NCBI GenBank assembly: GCA_009746045.1
Contig: RPFO01000348.1
Span: forward strand, 1,243,801-1,307,800
Reading direction: 5' to 3'
DNA: 64,000 nt
Source: Mesostigma viride
Taxonomy: Eukaryota > Streptophyta > Mesostigmatophyceae > Mesostigmatales > Mesostigmataceae
A program made the position numbers and the translations under genes. Of the stretch, positions 1-8,250 are shown one piece after another. Every line of letters begins with the position of its first letter. Positions within the stretch are counted from its first letter, which is position 1. Under the pieces are notes generated by a model. It did no database searches, was not told where the DNA came from, and saw nothing but the letters and a program-made list of their open reading frames with translations.

Positions 1-792
1 AAAAGCTACTGGGTGGCATTTCGAAGAAAATCGGATGGGAAGGTGGAGCGTTATATATCCAAAACAACTCCTCAAGAACTTAGACATGACTAAAATCTCA
101 AACTCGTCCGGTATATTTACAACCACCCTACAGACATTCTTGACCCGTACATTCCGATGCCCCTCCGACCAGTCTTCCACTTGAGCGGAGAGTACCACGG
201 CGCGTATGTCTGGCCAATCAAAGATGACCTACAAGACATAGAGTTCGACTCTCTAAAAACCAACAACCTCCGGATCGTACACAGCCGTCGGAGACGTGTT
301 GGAGCTGCGTCACAGGTCCACCTCGTCGAGGAATTGTAGCATTTTTGGCAAATATAGCGTCACAAAACCCGTACCGGGTGTGGCGGATACTTGGTTTAAG
401 GAGCTAACACTCACGAATGAGAGTGTCATCCGCACGGTTGTTAAGTGTCCCGATGTTCAATACGGCGTGCAAATGAACCAATATACTGCCAAAATATATG
501 GGATTCTACCAGCTCGTCAGTCGGTAAGGAAGTTTTATGTAAGACTTGGATTTTCAAACACCAAGTTGAGCAATGATCCGTTGCTTATCAGCGTAGTCGT
601 TGGAGAAGCGTGGACTGGCGGTTTTTCTACAACGACAATTCAAAATCCTCGTCGTACGTTGACATAACCTGTGATCATATTTCACTGGTTGATCCTCCAG
701 TTACTGGTATGATCCATTTGGCGACCGTGACGTTCCAGGTATTAGATCCAACAGTATCTGGCCCGACCCGCTTTTATTTGCTTCTAGCCTAA
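1..792 (+). pseudogene. Broken PLV gene(s) at left edge, unknown function
   Basis: Coding-like sequence is spread over three frames. Frame 1 is open from about 91 to 336 and contains a tract rich in Pro/Tyr/Trp residues; frame 2 takes over from about 250 to 664; frame 1 resumes from about 610 to the stop at 790-792. The overlaps suggest at least two single-base indels, near 250-300 and near 610-660, in one gene of about 230 codons or more that begins before the window. A separate short reading from base 3 to 79 could be the tail of another gene. I do not recognise the product. The predicted segments are beta-rich and hydrophilic, which would suit a virion surface protein, but that is inference from position only. 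Confidence 0.45.
783..786 (+). promoter_or_regulatory. TCTA motif upstream of the ATG at 802
   Basis: TCTA ends 15 bases before the ATG at 802. The same motif and spacing recur before other genes of this element. CroV late genes and the virophage mavirus are known to use a TCTA-core promoter; assignment here is inference. Confidence 0.3.
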
Positions 793-1331
793 GCTACTAT
801 TATGGTTCAAGCCTGTCGTCAATTGGCGGCAATCACGGGATGGACGTGGCCCTGTATGAAGATGTCCGAGAAACTAGGCGTATATCGCACACGATTTGGA
901 AGCAGATTCTTTGGTCGGTCTGAGGCAGCCCATATACGACTACCCGCTTCCGCAATTTTGGCACGGCGCCCCTGTGGCCGTGATGTCTTTCCACGACCCG
1001 GCCACAATCGGAACTAACTCTTCCGACCGCGTTGACCAATATCCTTGTCAGGTTAACATTTGATAACAACCCACCAACGATTCTCGACATATCAAACCCA
1101 TATCGCTTAACGGCTAGCGGCCTGTCCGTCTGGCCGGTAAACGTTATAATTGGCAGCAACTGGAATGTTGTTTCAGGATACGAGGAGGATGACGGGGTGT
1201 TTGAAATCGCATTGCGGATTCCTCGCATCACCACTGACACGTCAACAAACATAGCGTTCTACGCGTTTTGCAAGTCGCGCGCTGGAAAAATGGCCGTGTC
1301 GACTAACAAGACCCTCACTTGGACGTTATAA
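793..1331 (+). pseudogene. Broken PLV gene, unknown beta-rich protein
   Basis: An ATG at 802 is followed by coding-like sequence that switches frames. One segment (about 812-925) contains GMDVALYEDVRE, a second (about 924-1060) contains DYPLPQFWHGAPVAVMSF, and a third (about 1041-1331) contains DISNPYRL and WPVNVIIGSNW before a stop at 1329-1331. Together they would make a protein of about 170 residues if three small indels were absent. Pieces in other frames are not better. The gene sits between the left-edge fragment and the zinc-finger gene, on the same strand. TCTA at 783-786 lies 15 bases before the ATG, as in other genes of this element. The family is not recognised. Confidence 0.42.
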
Positions 1332-1334
1332 AAA

Positions 1335-1338
1335 TCTA
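1335..1338 (+). promoter_or_regulatory. TCTA motif in A-rich leader of zinc-finger gene
   Basis: TCTA follows TTATAAAAA and ends 15 bases before the ATG at 1354. The AT-rich flank with a TCTA core resembles the late-promoter motif known from CroV and mavirus. Confidence 0.35.
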
Positions 1339-1353
1339 TGATTATATGCAGAA

Positions 1354-1857
1354 ATGGCAAGGCGTCAGAAATCAGCACGGCGCCGTCCTTCAAGTAAAAG
1401 GGGAAAACCGAAGCGTAAGGTCGCACCCCAGTCGCAGGTGACCGCTTCATCGACCAACACCATTGTCATCCACAGCGCGCCGGTCCGAAGAGCGGTGAAC
1501 AAAGGGAAGGTCGCAGAGGCGCGAGGGTTCAAGGATGCCCTTCTCATGGCGTCAGTGATGGCGAACTCTAGACCGGTCGCGTACCCCCCATTGTCCGCGT
1601 ATGCCCAACCGGCCCCTGTCGCGCCGGCTCCCGAACCGGTTGTCGTCGATGAAGCAGTGGCGGCACCCCCGGAGCCTGCGGGTGTACCTGTCGGGAAACG
1701 AGTCCAGGTGGGAGGCGCGAGGTGGAAATGCCCACAACCCGGGTGTAAGAGCACGTTCGCAAACGAAAAAAACCTCCTGCTGCATCTCAGGAGGGTCCAC
1801 AACACGGTCGTGGGAATTCCAAAAGAAGGCGCTGAAAAAAATCTCACAGAAGAGTAA
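1354..1857 (+). CDS. PLV C2H2 zinc-finger protein
   Basis: Intact 167-residue protein in three visible parts. Residues 1-25 are very basic (Arg/Lys-rich), typical of a nucleic-acid-binding or nuclear-localising tail. A Pro/Ala/Val-rich linker covers about residues 68-115. A single C2H2 zinc finger lies near residues 124-148, with spacing Cys-X4-Cys-X12-His-X4-His and the core KSTFANEKNLLLH. Single C2H2 fingers are common in dsDNA viruses and host transcription factors, so the role (DNA binding, or a virion core protein) cannot be decided. The ATG at 1354 is the first in frame after an AT-rich leader with TCTA. The stop is 2 bases before the next gene's ATG, consistent with a compact viral transcription unit. 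No homolog can be named from sequence alone. Confidence 0.7.
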   Translation: MARRQKSARRRPSSKRGKPKRKVAPQSQVTASSTNTIVIHSAPVRRAVNKGKVAEARGFKDALLMASVMANSRPVAYPPLSAYAQPAPVAPAPEPVVVDEAVAAPPEPAGVPVGKRVQVGGARWKCPQPGCKSTFANEKNLLLHLRRVHNTVVGIPKEGAEKNLTEE

Positions 1858-1859
1858 AC

Positions 1860-2123
1860 ATGAGCAGCCCGCTGTTCACTGACGCCGAGATGCTCGAGAT
1901 CTCTCAATGGATGACCCTCCATCCAAATGTCCCACGAGAGTTCATTGAGGCAGCCATGCTCTACTGTAAGAAGAAGCCACTCACAGGGAAGACAAGGCGC
2001 GCCATGAAAAGGGCATCGGCGAAAATTGAGGAAGGCGTCGTCAAGGTTTTTGGGACAAACGAAATTACTTCTGAGCTATTGTCAGAAGAAGTGGCCGATG
2101 AAAGTTCATCCAGGAAACGCTGA
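1860..2123 (+). CDS. PLV hypothetical protein, 87 aa
   Basis: Intact small acidic/basic protein starting 2 bases after the preceding stop. The N-terminal 40 residues are predicted helical (TDAEMLEISQWM, then REFIEAAMLYC). The middle is Lys/Arg-rich (KKKPLTGKTRRAMKRASAK) and the C-terminus acidic and Ser-rich. The family is not recognised. Its tight spacing between the zinc-finger and penton-like genes and its consistent frame argue that it is a real viral gene. The last codons overlap a short open stretch that leads in another frame towards the next gene. Confidence 0.6.
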   Translation: MSSPLFTDAEMLEISQWMTLHPNVPREFIEAAMLYCKKKPLTGKTRRAMKRASAKIEEGVVKVFGTNEITSELLSEEVADESSSRKR

Positions 2124-2164
2124 CACTCACTCTTCGCACGGAGAACCGAACTCGCGGGACGCTA

Positions 2165-2959
2165 GTGGATCCGGTATGGGACATCCCGGCGGGACTCCTT
2201 GACGATTATCACGACGTCGGGCTTACCCTCATGACCATCCCGTTTGAACAGACTCACATCAGCGAAGGAAACCGATACTTCACTGTCCGTTTGTCTGGCA
2301 GCGAGTCCCCTACGAAGGTGACCTTGCCGCTCGGCTCGTACACGACTATCGAAAACCGAAAAAACATAGAGGAAGCTTTGAAGGCGGTAGATCCTGGGTT
2401 CTCGGTCACGTACAACAGGGCGACTAGTCTTTTTACCGTGACAAATGCCACCGAGTTCTCTGTCGCGGTGGATGAGCCCACGGGCCGGGTGTTGGGGCTC
2501 ATGGAAGGATCATATCCTTTCACAGGTGTCCTCGCTAGCAACCGGCCAGCAACGAATGGGAGACTGAGAATGGTGTATGTATACAGCGACATCGTTCGAG
2601 GAAACGTGATATCATCGTCGACAGGCACGGGATATGGAGGCCTTTTGGCCGTCTGTCCCAACATGTCGCAGTTCTTAGAACCCATTGTTTGGCAGGCAGC
2701 GACCCCTTTGTGGCAGCATCTCAAGGACTCTCCCAGCAACATCACGATCCGACTGCTCGACGAGGACGACGCTCCTATAACTGTCTACTCGGATTGGGCT
2801 CTTCAGCTCTCCTTCCGCATAAGCCCTCAGAAGGCGATGGGAATAGAGGCGAGGAAGATCGGGAGCGTTTTGAAGTATATGGCCCTTGACAGGACCGTCC
2901 AGCCACAAACCAGATTTATTTCTCAGCCATCTAGTACTATCGAGGACGATGAAAGTTAA
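2165..2959 (+). CDS. PLV penton / minor capsid protein candidate
   Basis: 264-residue protein with the look of a single-jelly-roll penton (minor capsid) protein. The C-terminal half has the pattern VYVYSDIV (about residue 138), GGLLAVCP (about 158) and IRLLDEDDAPI followed by DWALQLSF (about 197-220). The 'I-x-L-x-D-x-x-x-x-P-I ... W-x-x-x-L-x-F' signature recurs in Polinton/PLV/virophage pentons. It lies two genes before the major capsid candidate, the usual neighbourhood. The start is uncertain: the position used is a GTG, no ATG is in frame until 2231, and the frame is open back to 2102 with coding-like residues. Either a non-ATG start or a small indel near the ATG at 2098 has removed the true start. 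Function is assigned by pattern and position, not by alignment. Confidence 0.6.
   Translation: MDPVWDIPAGLLDDYHDVGLTLMTIPFEQTHISEGNRYFTVRLSGSESPTKVTLPLGSYTTIENRKNIEEALKAVDPGFSVTYNRATSLFTVTNATEFSVAVDEPTGRVLGLMEGSYPFTGVLASNRPATNGRLRMVYVYSDIVRGNVISSSTGTGYGGLLAVCPNMSQFLEPIVWQAATPLWQHLKDSPSNITIRLLDEDDAPITVYSDWALQLSFRISPQKAMGIEARKIGSVLKYMALDRTVQPQTRFISQPSSTIEDDES
2930..2933 (+). promoter_or_regulatory. TCTA motif inside the penton-gene end
   Basis: TCTA ends 15 bases before the ATG at 2949 of the next gene. The spacing equals that seen at 802 and 1354. It lies within coding sequence, so chance is a real alternative. Confidence 0.25.
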
Positions 2960-3305
2960 TTTTGGAGCAATCGGAAACGTGGCTAGACGCGTGGGAGAGT
3001 TTGCCGGCAACGCTATCAAGAGGGTCGGCGACGGGGCGGCCATCGTGTCAGCTGTCAAGAAAGCCGGGCACGTCGCTGGCGAAGTCATCTCAAAAATTGG
3101 CGACGGGGCGCGGGCTGCCAAACAGGCGGCGGGCATTGTCGATTCCGCGCTCGGACACATCCCATCCAACATGATCGCGAAGAGTACGCTGCTCGGGAAA
3201 GCGTACTCGGTCGCAAACACTGGTCTGAGCGCCTTGTCCAACCTCGAAAGACGGGTTGATGGAGCGAAGGTAAAAAATCCCATACTCGGCCAGCTTCTTC
3301 AGTAA
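2949..3305 (+). CDS. PLV small amphipathic Gly/Ala-rich protein
   Basis: 118-residue intact protein whose ATG overlaps the last 11 bases of the penton-like gene. It is rich in Gly, Ala, Val and Lys and consists of repeated amphipathic helix-like segments (VARRVGEFAGNAIKRVGDG, then a similar VAGEVISKIGDGARAAKQAAG); the G-D-G motif occurs twice at about 27-residue spacing, as if from internal duplication. No classical membrane span or signal peptide is seen. Small amphipathic proteins next to capsid genes in adenoviruses and Polinton relatives act inside the capsid or in membrane disruption; a similar role here is only a suggestion. The overlap suggests translational coupling or a shared transcript. 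Confidence 0.55.
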   Translation: MKVNFGAIGNVARRVGEFAGNAIKRVGDGAAIVSAVKKAGHVAGEVISKIGDGARAAKQAAGIVDSALGHIPSNMIAKSTLLGKAYSVANTGLSALSNLERRVDGAKVKNPILGQLLQ

Positions 3306-3320
3306 AAATATCTCATTCGA

Positions 3321-4622
3321 ATGTATACACAATCTATGGCTTCGGACAATTCCTGGTACTCGCGCGCTATCCCCAAGTCCATGCAATACCTCGTGAAGGC
3401 GCTGGGTCAGCACACGACTCAACGAGTCCATCTCAGCACCCTCTCAGCAAGCGACGGCATCAAACAAGGGTCTGTGGTCGCGGTCCGCCTCCCCACGTCC
3501 GGGTTCGTGGACTTGCACTCCTTCGCAATGTTTTTCACGGGGACCCCCACGACCACGGCGGGGTTCGCGAAGTTCCCCGCGTACACGTCCTCCATCATCA
3601 GGCGCCTCGAGGTACTGGCAGGAGGTCAGACCGTCGACAGCATCAACGACTACTCCCAGCTGTTCCATACGCTGCTCTCGGTGCACGGCGGTGTCGAGTA
3701 CAATCTCGCGCAGGCTCCCGCTGGTTGGTCGAAGAATAACAACATCGTCATTGCTGATGCGGCTGGCGCTCTCACAAACAACGTGAAGGCAAACACCGCA
3801 GTGGACGGCGTCATTGACCACTTTTTGGGATTCCTGAGTGGCGAGCCTCGGATCGTGGATCTGAGTCTCTTCCCCCCCATCGAGATCCGAATCACACTCA
3901 TGGACGGAGGGGTGATGCTTCCTAGCGTGGCGCAAGCAGCTGCTGGTGGCATCGTGGCCGTTGACGCAGGAACGGGGGTTGGTTTCGAACTGAGCAACAT
4001 CCACTTTAGCATCGACACGTACAGGTTCCAAGAGATATCGTGGGCCAGATTTTCTCGTCCAGGCTTGCCGAGGGTGGAACTCTCTCCTTCAAGTGGCGGA
4101 CGTGGCAGTCCACCAAACAGTCGCTCGGGACTCGCTCCCTATGCCATCAAGGCGTCGCTGTCTTCCGCGTCCGCCAGCAAACTCCTGGCGATTCAGGTTG
4201 CTGCCGGCGCGGACGTGACCAACGCATCTGGCAATACGATGTTCAATCACATCGCGGATGGTATGACTTCCTACCAATACGACATCAACGGATCCAACCT
4301 AGCGCCTGGATACCGTACGAACGCAACCGAGGCGTGGATCAATCTGTTGTCCGCGTTCGGTGACCAGGGGAATGTCTTGTCCTGTGTCCGGGAGGGCATG
4401 ACTCCTACCACGTGGCTAAACAACAACTTCACGATGGCGTGTCACCTTAATATGCCGTGTGCCGGTCCAGAGTACATGAGCGGCCTTGACCTTCGTGGCA
4501 CGGCATCGGTGGTCACGCTGCGAGTCGAGAAGGGAGCAACGGACTGCATTTCCTACATCTTCACGGAATGCGAATCAAAGATGGACATCGCTGCAGGCAG
4601 GCAGGCAGCCGTGTACCTCTAA
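3321..4622 (+). CDS. PLV major capsid protein candidate, internal frameshift pair
   Basis: 433-residue open frame, the longest single-exon frame in the compact block, placed right after the penton-like and amphipathic genes. Length, beta-rich composition and position fit a double-jelly-roll major capsid protein of Polinton-like viruses. Within about 4037-4140 the coding-like signal leaves this frame. The +2 neighbour frame there reads SRLAEGGTLSFKW, typical capsid-like residues, while the nominal frame turns into Pro/Ser/Gly/Arg-rich nonsense-like sequence; the original frame resumes at PYAIKASL. This is what two compensating single-base indels would give. The frame is therefore open but about 33 residues are probably altered. 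Whether the protein still folds is unknown. The family assignment is by pattern and context; a profile search would settle it. Confidence 0.62.
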   Translation: MYTQSMASDNSWYSRAIPKSMQYLVKALGQHTTQRVHLSTLSASDGIKQGSVVAVRLPTSGFVDLHSFAMFFTGTPTTTAGFAKFPAYTSSIIRRLEVLAGGQTVDSINDYSQLFHTLLSVHGGVEYNLAQAPAGWSKNNNIVIADAAGALTNNVKANTAVDGVIDHFLGFLSGEPRIVDLSLFPPIEIRITLMDGGVMLPSVAQAAAGGIVAVDAGTGVGFELSNIHFSIDTYRFQEISWARFSRPGLPRVELSPSSGGRGSPPNSRSGLAPYAIKASLSSASASKLLAIQVAAGADVTNASGNTMFNHIADGMTSYQYDINGSNLAPGYRTNATEAWINLLSAFGDQGNVLSCVREGMTPTTWLNNNFTMACHLNMPCAGPEYMSGLDLRGTASVVTLRVEKGATDCISYIFTECESKMDIAAGRQAAVYL

Positions 4623-4650
4623 AAAATATATACGTGTGTAATGACAAACG

Positions 4651-4821
4651 ATGGACTACTTTCGAGACCCTAGCATCACAGCTAATCCGTTTAACAGGTT
4701 GAAGTTGATTTTTGACATTCCTGAAATGGCAGATTCTGGTCTGTCCATGACAATGCCAGCTAGACGAGCATTGCCCCTTCTCCCCACCTTCAAGTATCCG
4801 CTACCAAACCAAAAAAAATAA
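4651..4821 (+). CDS. PLV small protein, 56 aa
   Basis: A 56-codon frame beginning MDYFRDPSITANPFNRLK and ending in a Lys-rich tail before TAA. It is short but lies exactly between the capsid and fibre genes. It has an AT-rich leader (AAAAAATATATA) and an upstream TCTA at 4618-4621. An alternative ATG at 4641 in another frame opens only ten codons. The family is not recognised; it could be a minor virion or cement-like protein, purely from position. Confidence 0.4.
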   Translation: MDYFRDPSITANPFNRLKLIFDIPEMADSGLSMTMPARRALPLLPTFKYPLPNQKK

Positions 4822-4840
4822 CGACGATTAGTCTATACAA

Positions 4841-6821
4841 ATGTTGCTGGATAGTGGTATATGCCCCGCTCTTTTATATAAACGACGCGTTCCTAGTACC
4901 TCGGTCACGGTTGGGTTATCAACAGTGGACCTTACACCATCGAATGTCCCCGTTTTCGTGATGGCGACATTTAATGAAGACGTCACTGGTTTTGATCTAT
5001 CAGACATTGACGTGACAAACGGAACGGCAGTCGACCTCTTTTTAGGTGCACCGGCGACGTATTTTTTTGATATAACAAATATCACAGGTTCGATCCCAAC
5101 CACGGTTTCCGTGAAAGAAAATAAGGTAACAGGGGTTTCTGGGGCATATAACGACGAATCCAACCTGTTATCATTTACCTACACCCCTCCTTCCACCACC
5201 GTCACACTTGCTACAACGGCAGGCGCTAATCCTACTGCGAGCCCTATCGCAGTGGCTGCCACTTTCAGTAAGTCCATAGCTGGTTTTTCCATAGACGACA
5301 TAGTAGTTACCAATGGGACCGCTTCCTCGTTGACAGGCAGTGGTTCATCTTATACATTCTCGGTCACTCCCATCACGGCATACACCCCCACCACTGTTAG
5401 CGTGGGAGTGGATGTGGTGGACGGTGGAAACGACGCATCCAATACTCTAACATTCACACTGAGCCCTCCACCTATCACAGTCGCTCTATCTACAGCTGCA
5501 GGGACGTATCCAACCACAAGCCCCGTCACAATGGATGTCACATTTGACAAGCCCGTGACAGGGTTTGGTAGCTGGGACATCTACGTGAACAACGGAACAG
5601 CGTCGTCGGTAACCGGTACCGGGGCATCATACCAGTTCGCAATGACACCGACCACTCCATACTCCCAGACGACCGTGAGGGTGGTCGATGGCACGACGGT
5701 AGGCGAATTCGGGGTCACAAACGCCGAGTCCAACACGGTCGCGTTCACCTACTCCCCGCCGCCTACCGTCACCCTCGCGACTTCGGCCGGGGCAACACCG
5801 TCCGCGAGCCCAGTCGGCGTGACGGCTACCTTCAGCCGGTCAGTCACTGGTTTTGCGCTCGGGGACATCGTCGTTACCAACGGGACGGCGTCCAACTTGG
5901 TGCAGGTAAACGCGGCGTTTTACACGTTCGACGTGTCAGGAACCTCGAACACACTGACGACCGTCAGCGTGGGTGCCAACGCGGCGACAGACTCCGTGTC
6001 GGGCCATGGGAACTCGGCGTCTAACCGCTTACTTTTACGTATACGCCAGTTTACAACCCCGCAACAGACCCCAATCTGTTCGCGTGGTACGATCCGTCCG
6101 ACAGCGCCACGGTGTTCAGCGACACGTCGGGCACAACCCAGCAAAACACGACAGGTGGGAACGTGATGCGCGTGAACGACAAGGGGCCGAACGGGTACCA
6201 CGTGACGCAGGCAACTTCCGCCAAGTGCCCGACACTGGATACGGCGGAGCTGAACTCGAAACGGTCCCTCCGTTTTATTAACTCGCGGTCTGGCTTGTTG
6301 GAGTCCGTGAACAATTTCTGGAACGCGGTCGGGGTAAGTGCGAGTGTTTTTATAGTCGCCAAACAGCTAACGACTGCAACGTATCCAGAAATAGGGAGTT
6401 TTACGGGTATTAGAGGTTATATGCTTGGATCGTCGAACGGCAATTGTTATCTCATGTCTTATCAGTCACAGGCACAGACCGTTATCCTATTCGCTCCCGG
6501 TTCTGTATACGAAACCGTGAGCACCAGGGCTCAGTTCTTTGACAACAAGGCACACGTCCTGGCGCTTTCATGCAACAGCAGTACAAACGCATTTCTCACC
6601 CGCTTCGACGGACGACCCGGTTATGACAGAGTGGGATCGGACCCTACAACTGGTTCGGGAATCTCGCTATTGGAGGAGACACGTCCAACGCGAGTCGTGC
6701 TTTTGATGGGTGGATTGGCGAGATCCTTATCTACAACACCGCCAAAACGTCAGCGGAGCTTGAGCTGATACGCGGCTACCTCGCAGCCAAGTGGGGGGCA
6801 CCGTTAACTCCTCCAGCATAG
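4841..6821 (+). pseudogene. PLV fibre/adhesin: Ig-like repeats plus lectin-like domain, two frameshifts
   Basis: Four tandem repeats of about 90-100 residues (4880-6030) each carry the pattern VTLAT-SAG-A-P-ASP-VTATF, then TGF-L-DIVVTNGTAS, then YTFSVTP and TTVSV. This is typical of bacterial Ig-like (Big_12-type) domains in adhesins. After a frame change near 6030 the frame continues through FAWYDPSDSATVFSD, VNDKGPNGYHV and SLRF, a concanavalin/LamG-like lectin domain. A second change near 6650 leads into DGWIGEILIYNTA and LAAKWG before the TAG at 6819-6821. So one ancestral gene of about 650 codons is split into three frames. Such Ig-plus-lectin proteins serve as receptor-binding fibres or decorations in large viruses and phages; that role is inferred. 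TCTA occurs at 4832-4835, only 5 bases before the ATG. Confidence 0.66.
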
Positions 6822-6838
6822 GCCTCTATAACTAAATA

Positions 6839-6842
6839 TCTA
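6839..6842 (+). promoter_or_regulatory. TCTA motif in AT-rich leader
   Basis: AAATATCTATCC precedes the gene at 6860; TCTA ends 17 bases before its ATG. Confidence 0.3.
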
Positions 6843-6859
6843 TCCATATCATGTAAGCA

Positions 6860-7371
6860 ATGGACTATCCAAATTATTACCAGATAGTACTTGACAGCGA
6901 GGCTTCATCGAGTGACAGTGACGTTGACAATGCGGCATTTCGTTTTAAAATTAAGCCAGATCCAAGTGCTCCCATCATTGACGGGGATTGGAGAGGCGGG
7001 CTTCACTTTGCGTCCATTGCAGGAATCGAAAGCACCCCCCTCACGTGCTCATTGGCTTGGTATCCCCCAGTTTCTTGGGTGGTGAGCACAATTTGGACCA
7101 GGGGGTTGTGTTGGGATCAGAAATATGCAAAAAAGCAACAGCAACAACGACCACTTTCGACTATTCTTTGATCAATGATCACGCATATTTCAATTTGAGG
7201 AATCCACATCTCTTTAGGAACGGGGGCATTCTGGAGATAAGGTTGGCCCACATAGATAGGGACGTAGGAGACACGGAATATCAAAACGTTGCTGCATACG
7301 ATTCTTTCGTCTGCGTGTTACAATTTGAGAGGGTGCGAGGTTTTAATAAATGCAAATGTCATGGCAAGTAA
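6860..7371 (+). pseudogene. PLV hypothetical virion-type protein, one frameshift
   Basis: The ATG at 6860 opens a frame starting MDYPNYYQIVLDSEASSSD, coding-like to about 7060. Coding-like sequence then continues in a neighbouring frame (SPSFLGGEHNLDQGVVLG, then INDHAYFNLRNPHL, ILEIRLAHIDRDVGD and FVCVLQFERV) to a TAA at 7369-7371. One indel near 7045-7070 explains this; the intact gene would encode about 170 residues. The family is not recognised. The acidic Ser-rich start and the alternating hydrophobic strands in the second half resemble beta-sandwich virion proteins, but this is weak. It shares strand, spacing and leader motif with the rest of the block. Confidence 0.45.
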
Positions 7372-7564
7372 TTTCTGTGCATCATATATGGGTGGTTGCT
7401 TCGGAAAATTCACTCTCGTGGACACTCTAGAATCTTCGTTCAGGCGCTTGACAAGTGACCCAGTTGATTACTCGCACGCTTACGAGTCTTTTTACCTAAA
7501 TTCACGTCCCAGAACTCGCCACGTGGTAGAGGCCACCTTAGACTTGCATCGCTCCGAAATTTAG
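7361..7564 (+). CDS. PLV hypothetical protein, 67 aa
   Basis: Small frame starting ATG GCA AGT AAT TTC and overlapping the end of the previous broken gene by 11 bases. The protein begins MASNFCASYMGGCFGKFTL and ends with a basic segment. It is either an independent small gene or the last part of the upstream gene after another frameshift. No recognisable domain; three cysteines near the N-terminus. Confidence 0.35.
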   Translation: MASNFCASYMGGCFGKFTLVDTLESSFRRLTSDPVDYSHAYESFYLNSRPRTRHVVEATLDLHRSEI

Positions 7565-7713
7565 CCAAGTTCGACACTTGTACAAGTCCAGCCACCTTCG
7601 CGTCCTGTCCAGGCCGTGCCAGCAGACGTAACGGACCTTGGCACATTGTGCACAAATAGGCAAAATCACGTGCAAGTCACGCATCTCACGTTGCAAGCTC
7701 TCTGCCGGTAGCC

Positions 7714-8250
7714 ATGGCTTCCCGAAACGCAGGGCCTTGCGAGAAAGCGCTGGCAATGCTTGGAAAAATCCTCGATGGTCTCGAGGACGGCCAGACAAAG
7801 ATATCTGACCAGCTCGCACACCTGACGCACAAGGTCTCCCTTCTTTCCGGAAACGAAGGTGCTGTTGGAGGCACCGGACCTACCTGCGAGGTCTTCAAGA
7901 TTCACGACGCCGGATATGACGATGTCGACCGCAAGACGCCAAAAATTTGCGTCGAGTGGGTCTACGAGAAGAATGCGGCAAAGCCGAGGAAGGTCGAGGA
8001 CCGCTGCGAGTGGATTCGCCTCGACCAAGCCGACGGGTGCGTTAAGATGGTTGACGATTTCCTCAATGGCTTCTCCAAGTCCAAGCGCCAGCCAGGCATT
8101 TCCCCCATTGCGCTCTACAGGGCATGGGAGGAGGTAAAGAAGGGTTTCGAGGACGCAAAGACCGCCACTTCCAATGGCAGGAAGAGGAGCCGCGAGGGAG
8201 CGTCAAGCTCCCACGGCCATGGCGACAAGAAGAACTCCGCTCGTACGTGA
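7714..8250 (+). CDS. Hypothetical protein, 178 aa, helical N-terminus and basic tail
   Basis: Intact frame from ATG 7714. Residues 8-45 are helical with heptad-like spacing (CEKALAMLGKILDGLEDGQTK), suggesting a short coiled coil. The middle (about 60-140) is a charged globular segment with WVYEKNAAKPRK and CEWIRLDQADGC. The C-terminus is Lys/Arg/Ser/His-rich (NGRKRSREGASSSHGHGDKK), resembling a nuclear or nucleic-acid-binding tail. The family is not recognised. Its third codon positions look more GC-rich than the broken genes just upstream, and it is separated from them by about 150 bases. It may be the last viral gene or a gene of a later insertion. No TCTA motif is seen near its start. Confidence 0.5.
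   Translation: MASRNAGPCEKALAMLGKILDGLEDGQTKISDQLAHLTHKVSLLSGNEGAVGGTGPTCEVFKIHDAGYDDVDRKTPKICVEWVYEKNAAKPRKVEDRCEWIRLDQADGCVKMVDDFLNGFSKSKRQPGISPIALYRAWEEVKKGFEDAKTATSNGRKRSREGASSSHGHGDKKNSART

Larger units (their letters stand above)
1..8250 (+). mobile_element. Endogenous Polinton-like virus, structural-gene end
   Basis: A run of about eleven closely packed genes, all on the + strand with gaps of roughly 0-60 bases, differs from the widely spaced, intron-rich host genes further right. The order penton-like, small amphipathic protein, major-capsid-like, small protein, fibre fits the virion module of Polinton-like viruses (class Maveriviricetes relatives). No polymerase, integrase, helicase or packaging ATPase is seen, so the element either continues left of base 1 or has lost them. 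At least five genes are frameshifted. Host exons in the same window keep their frames, which argues for decay of an integrated copy and not for poor sequence. The right boundary is unclear; I set it at the end of the last compact gene. No terminal inverted repeat or target-site duplication could be identified. Confidence 0.72.
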
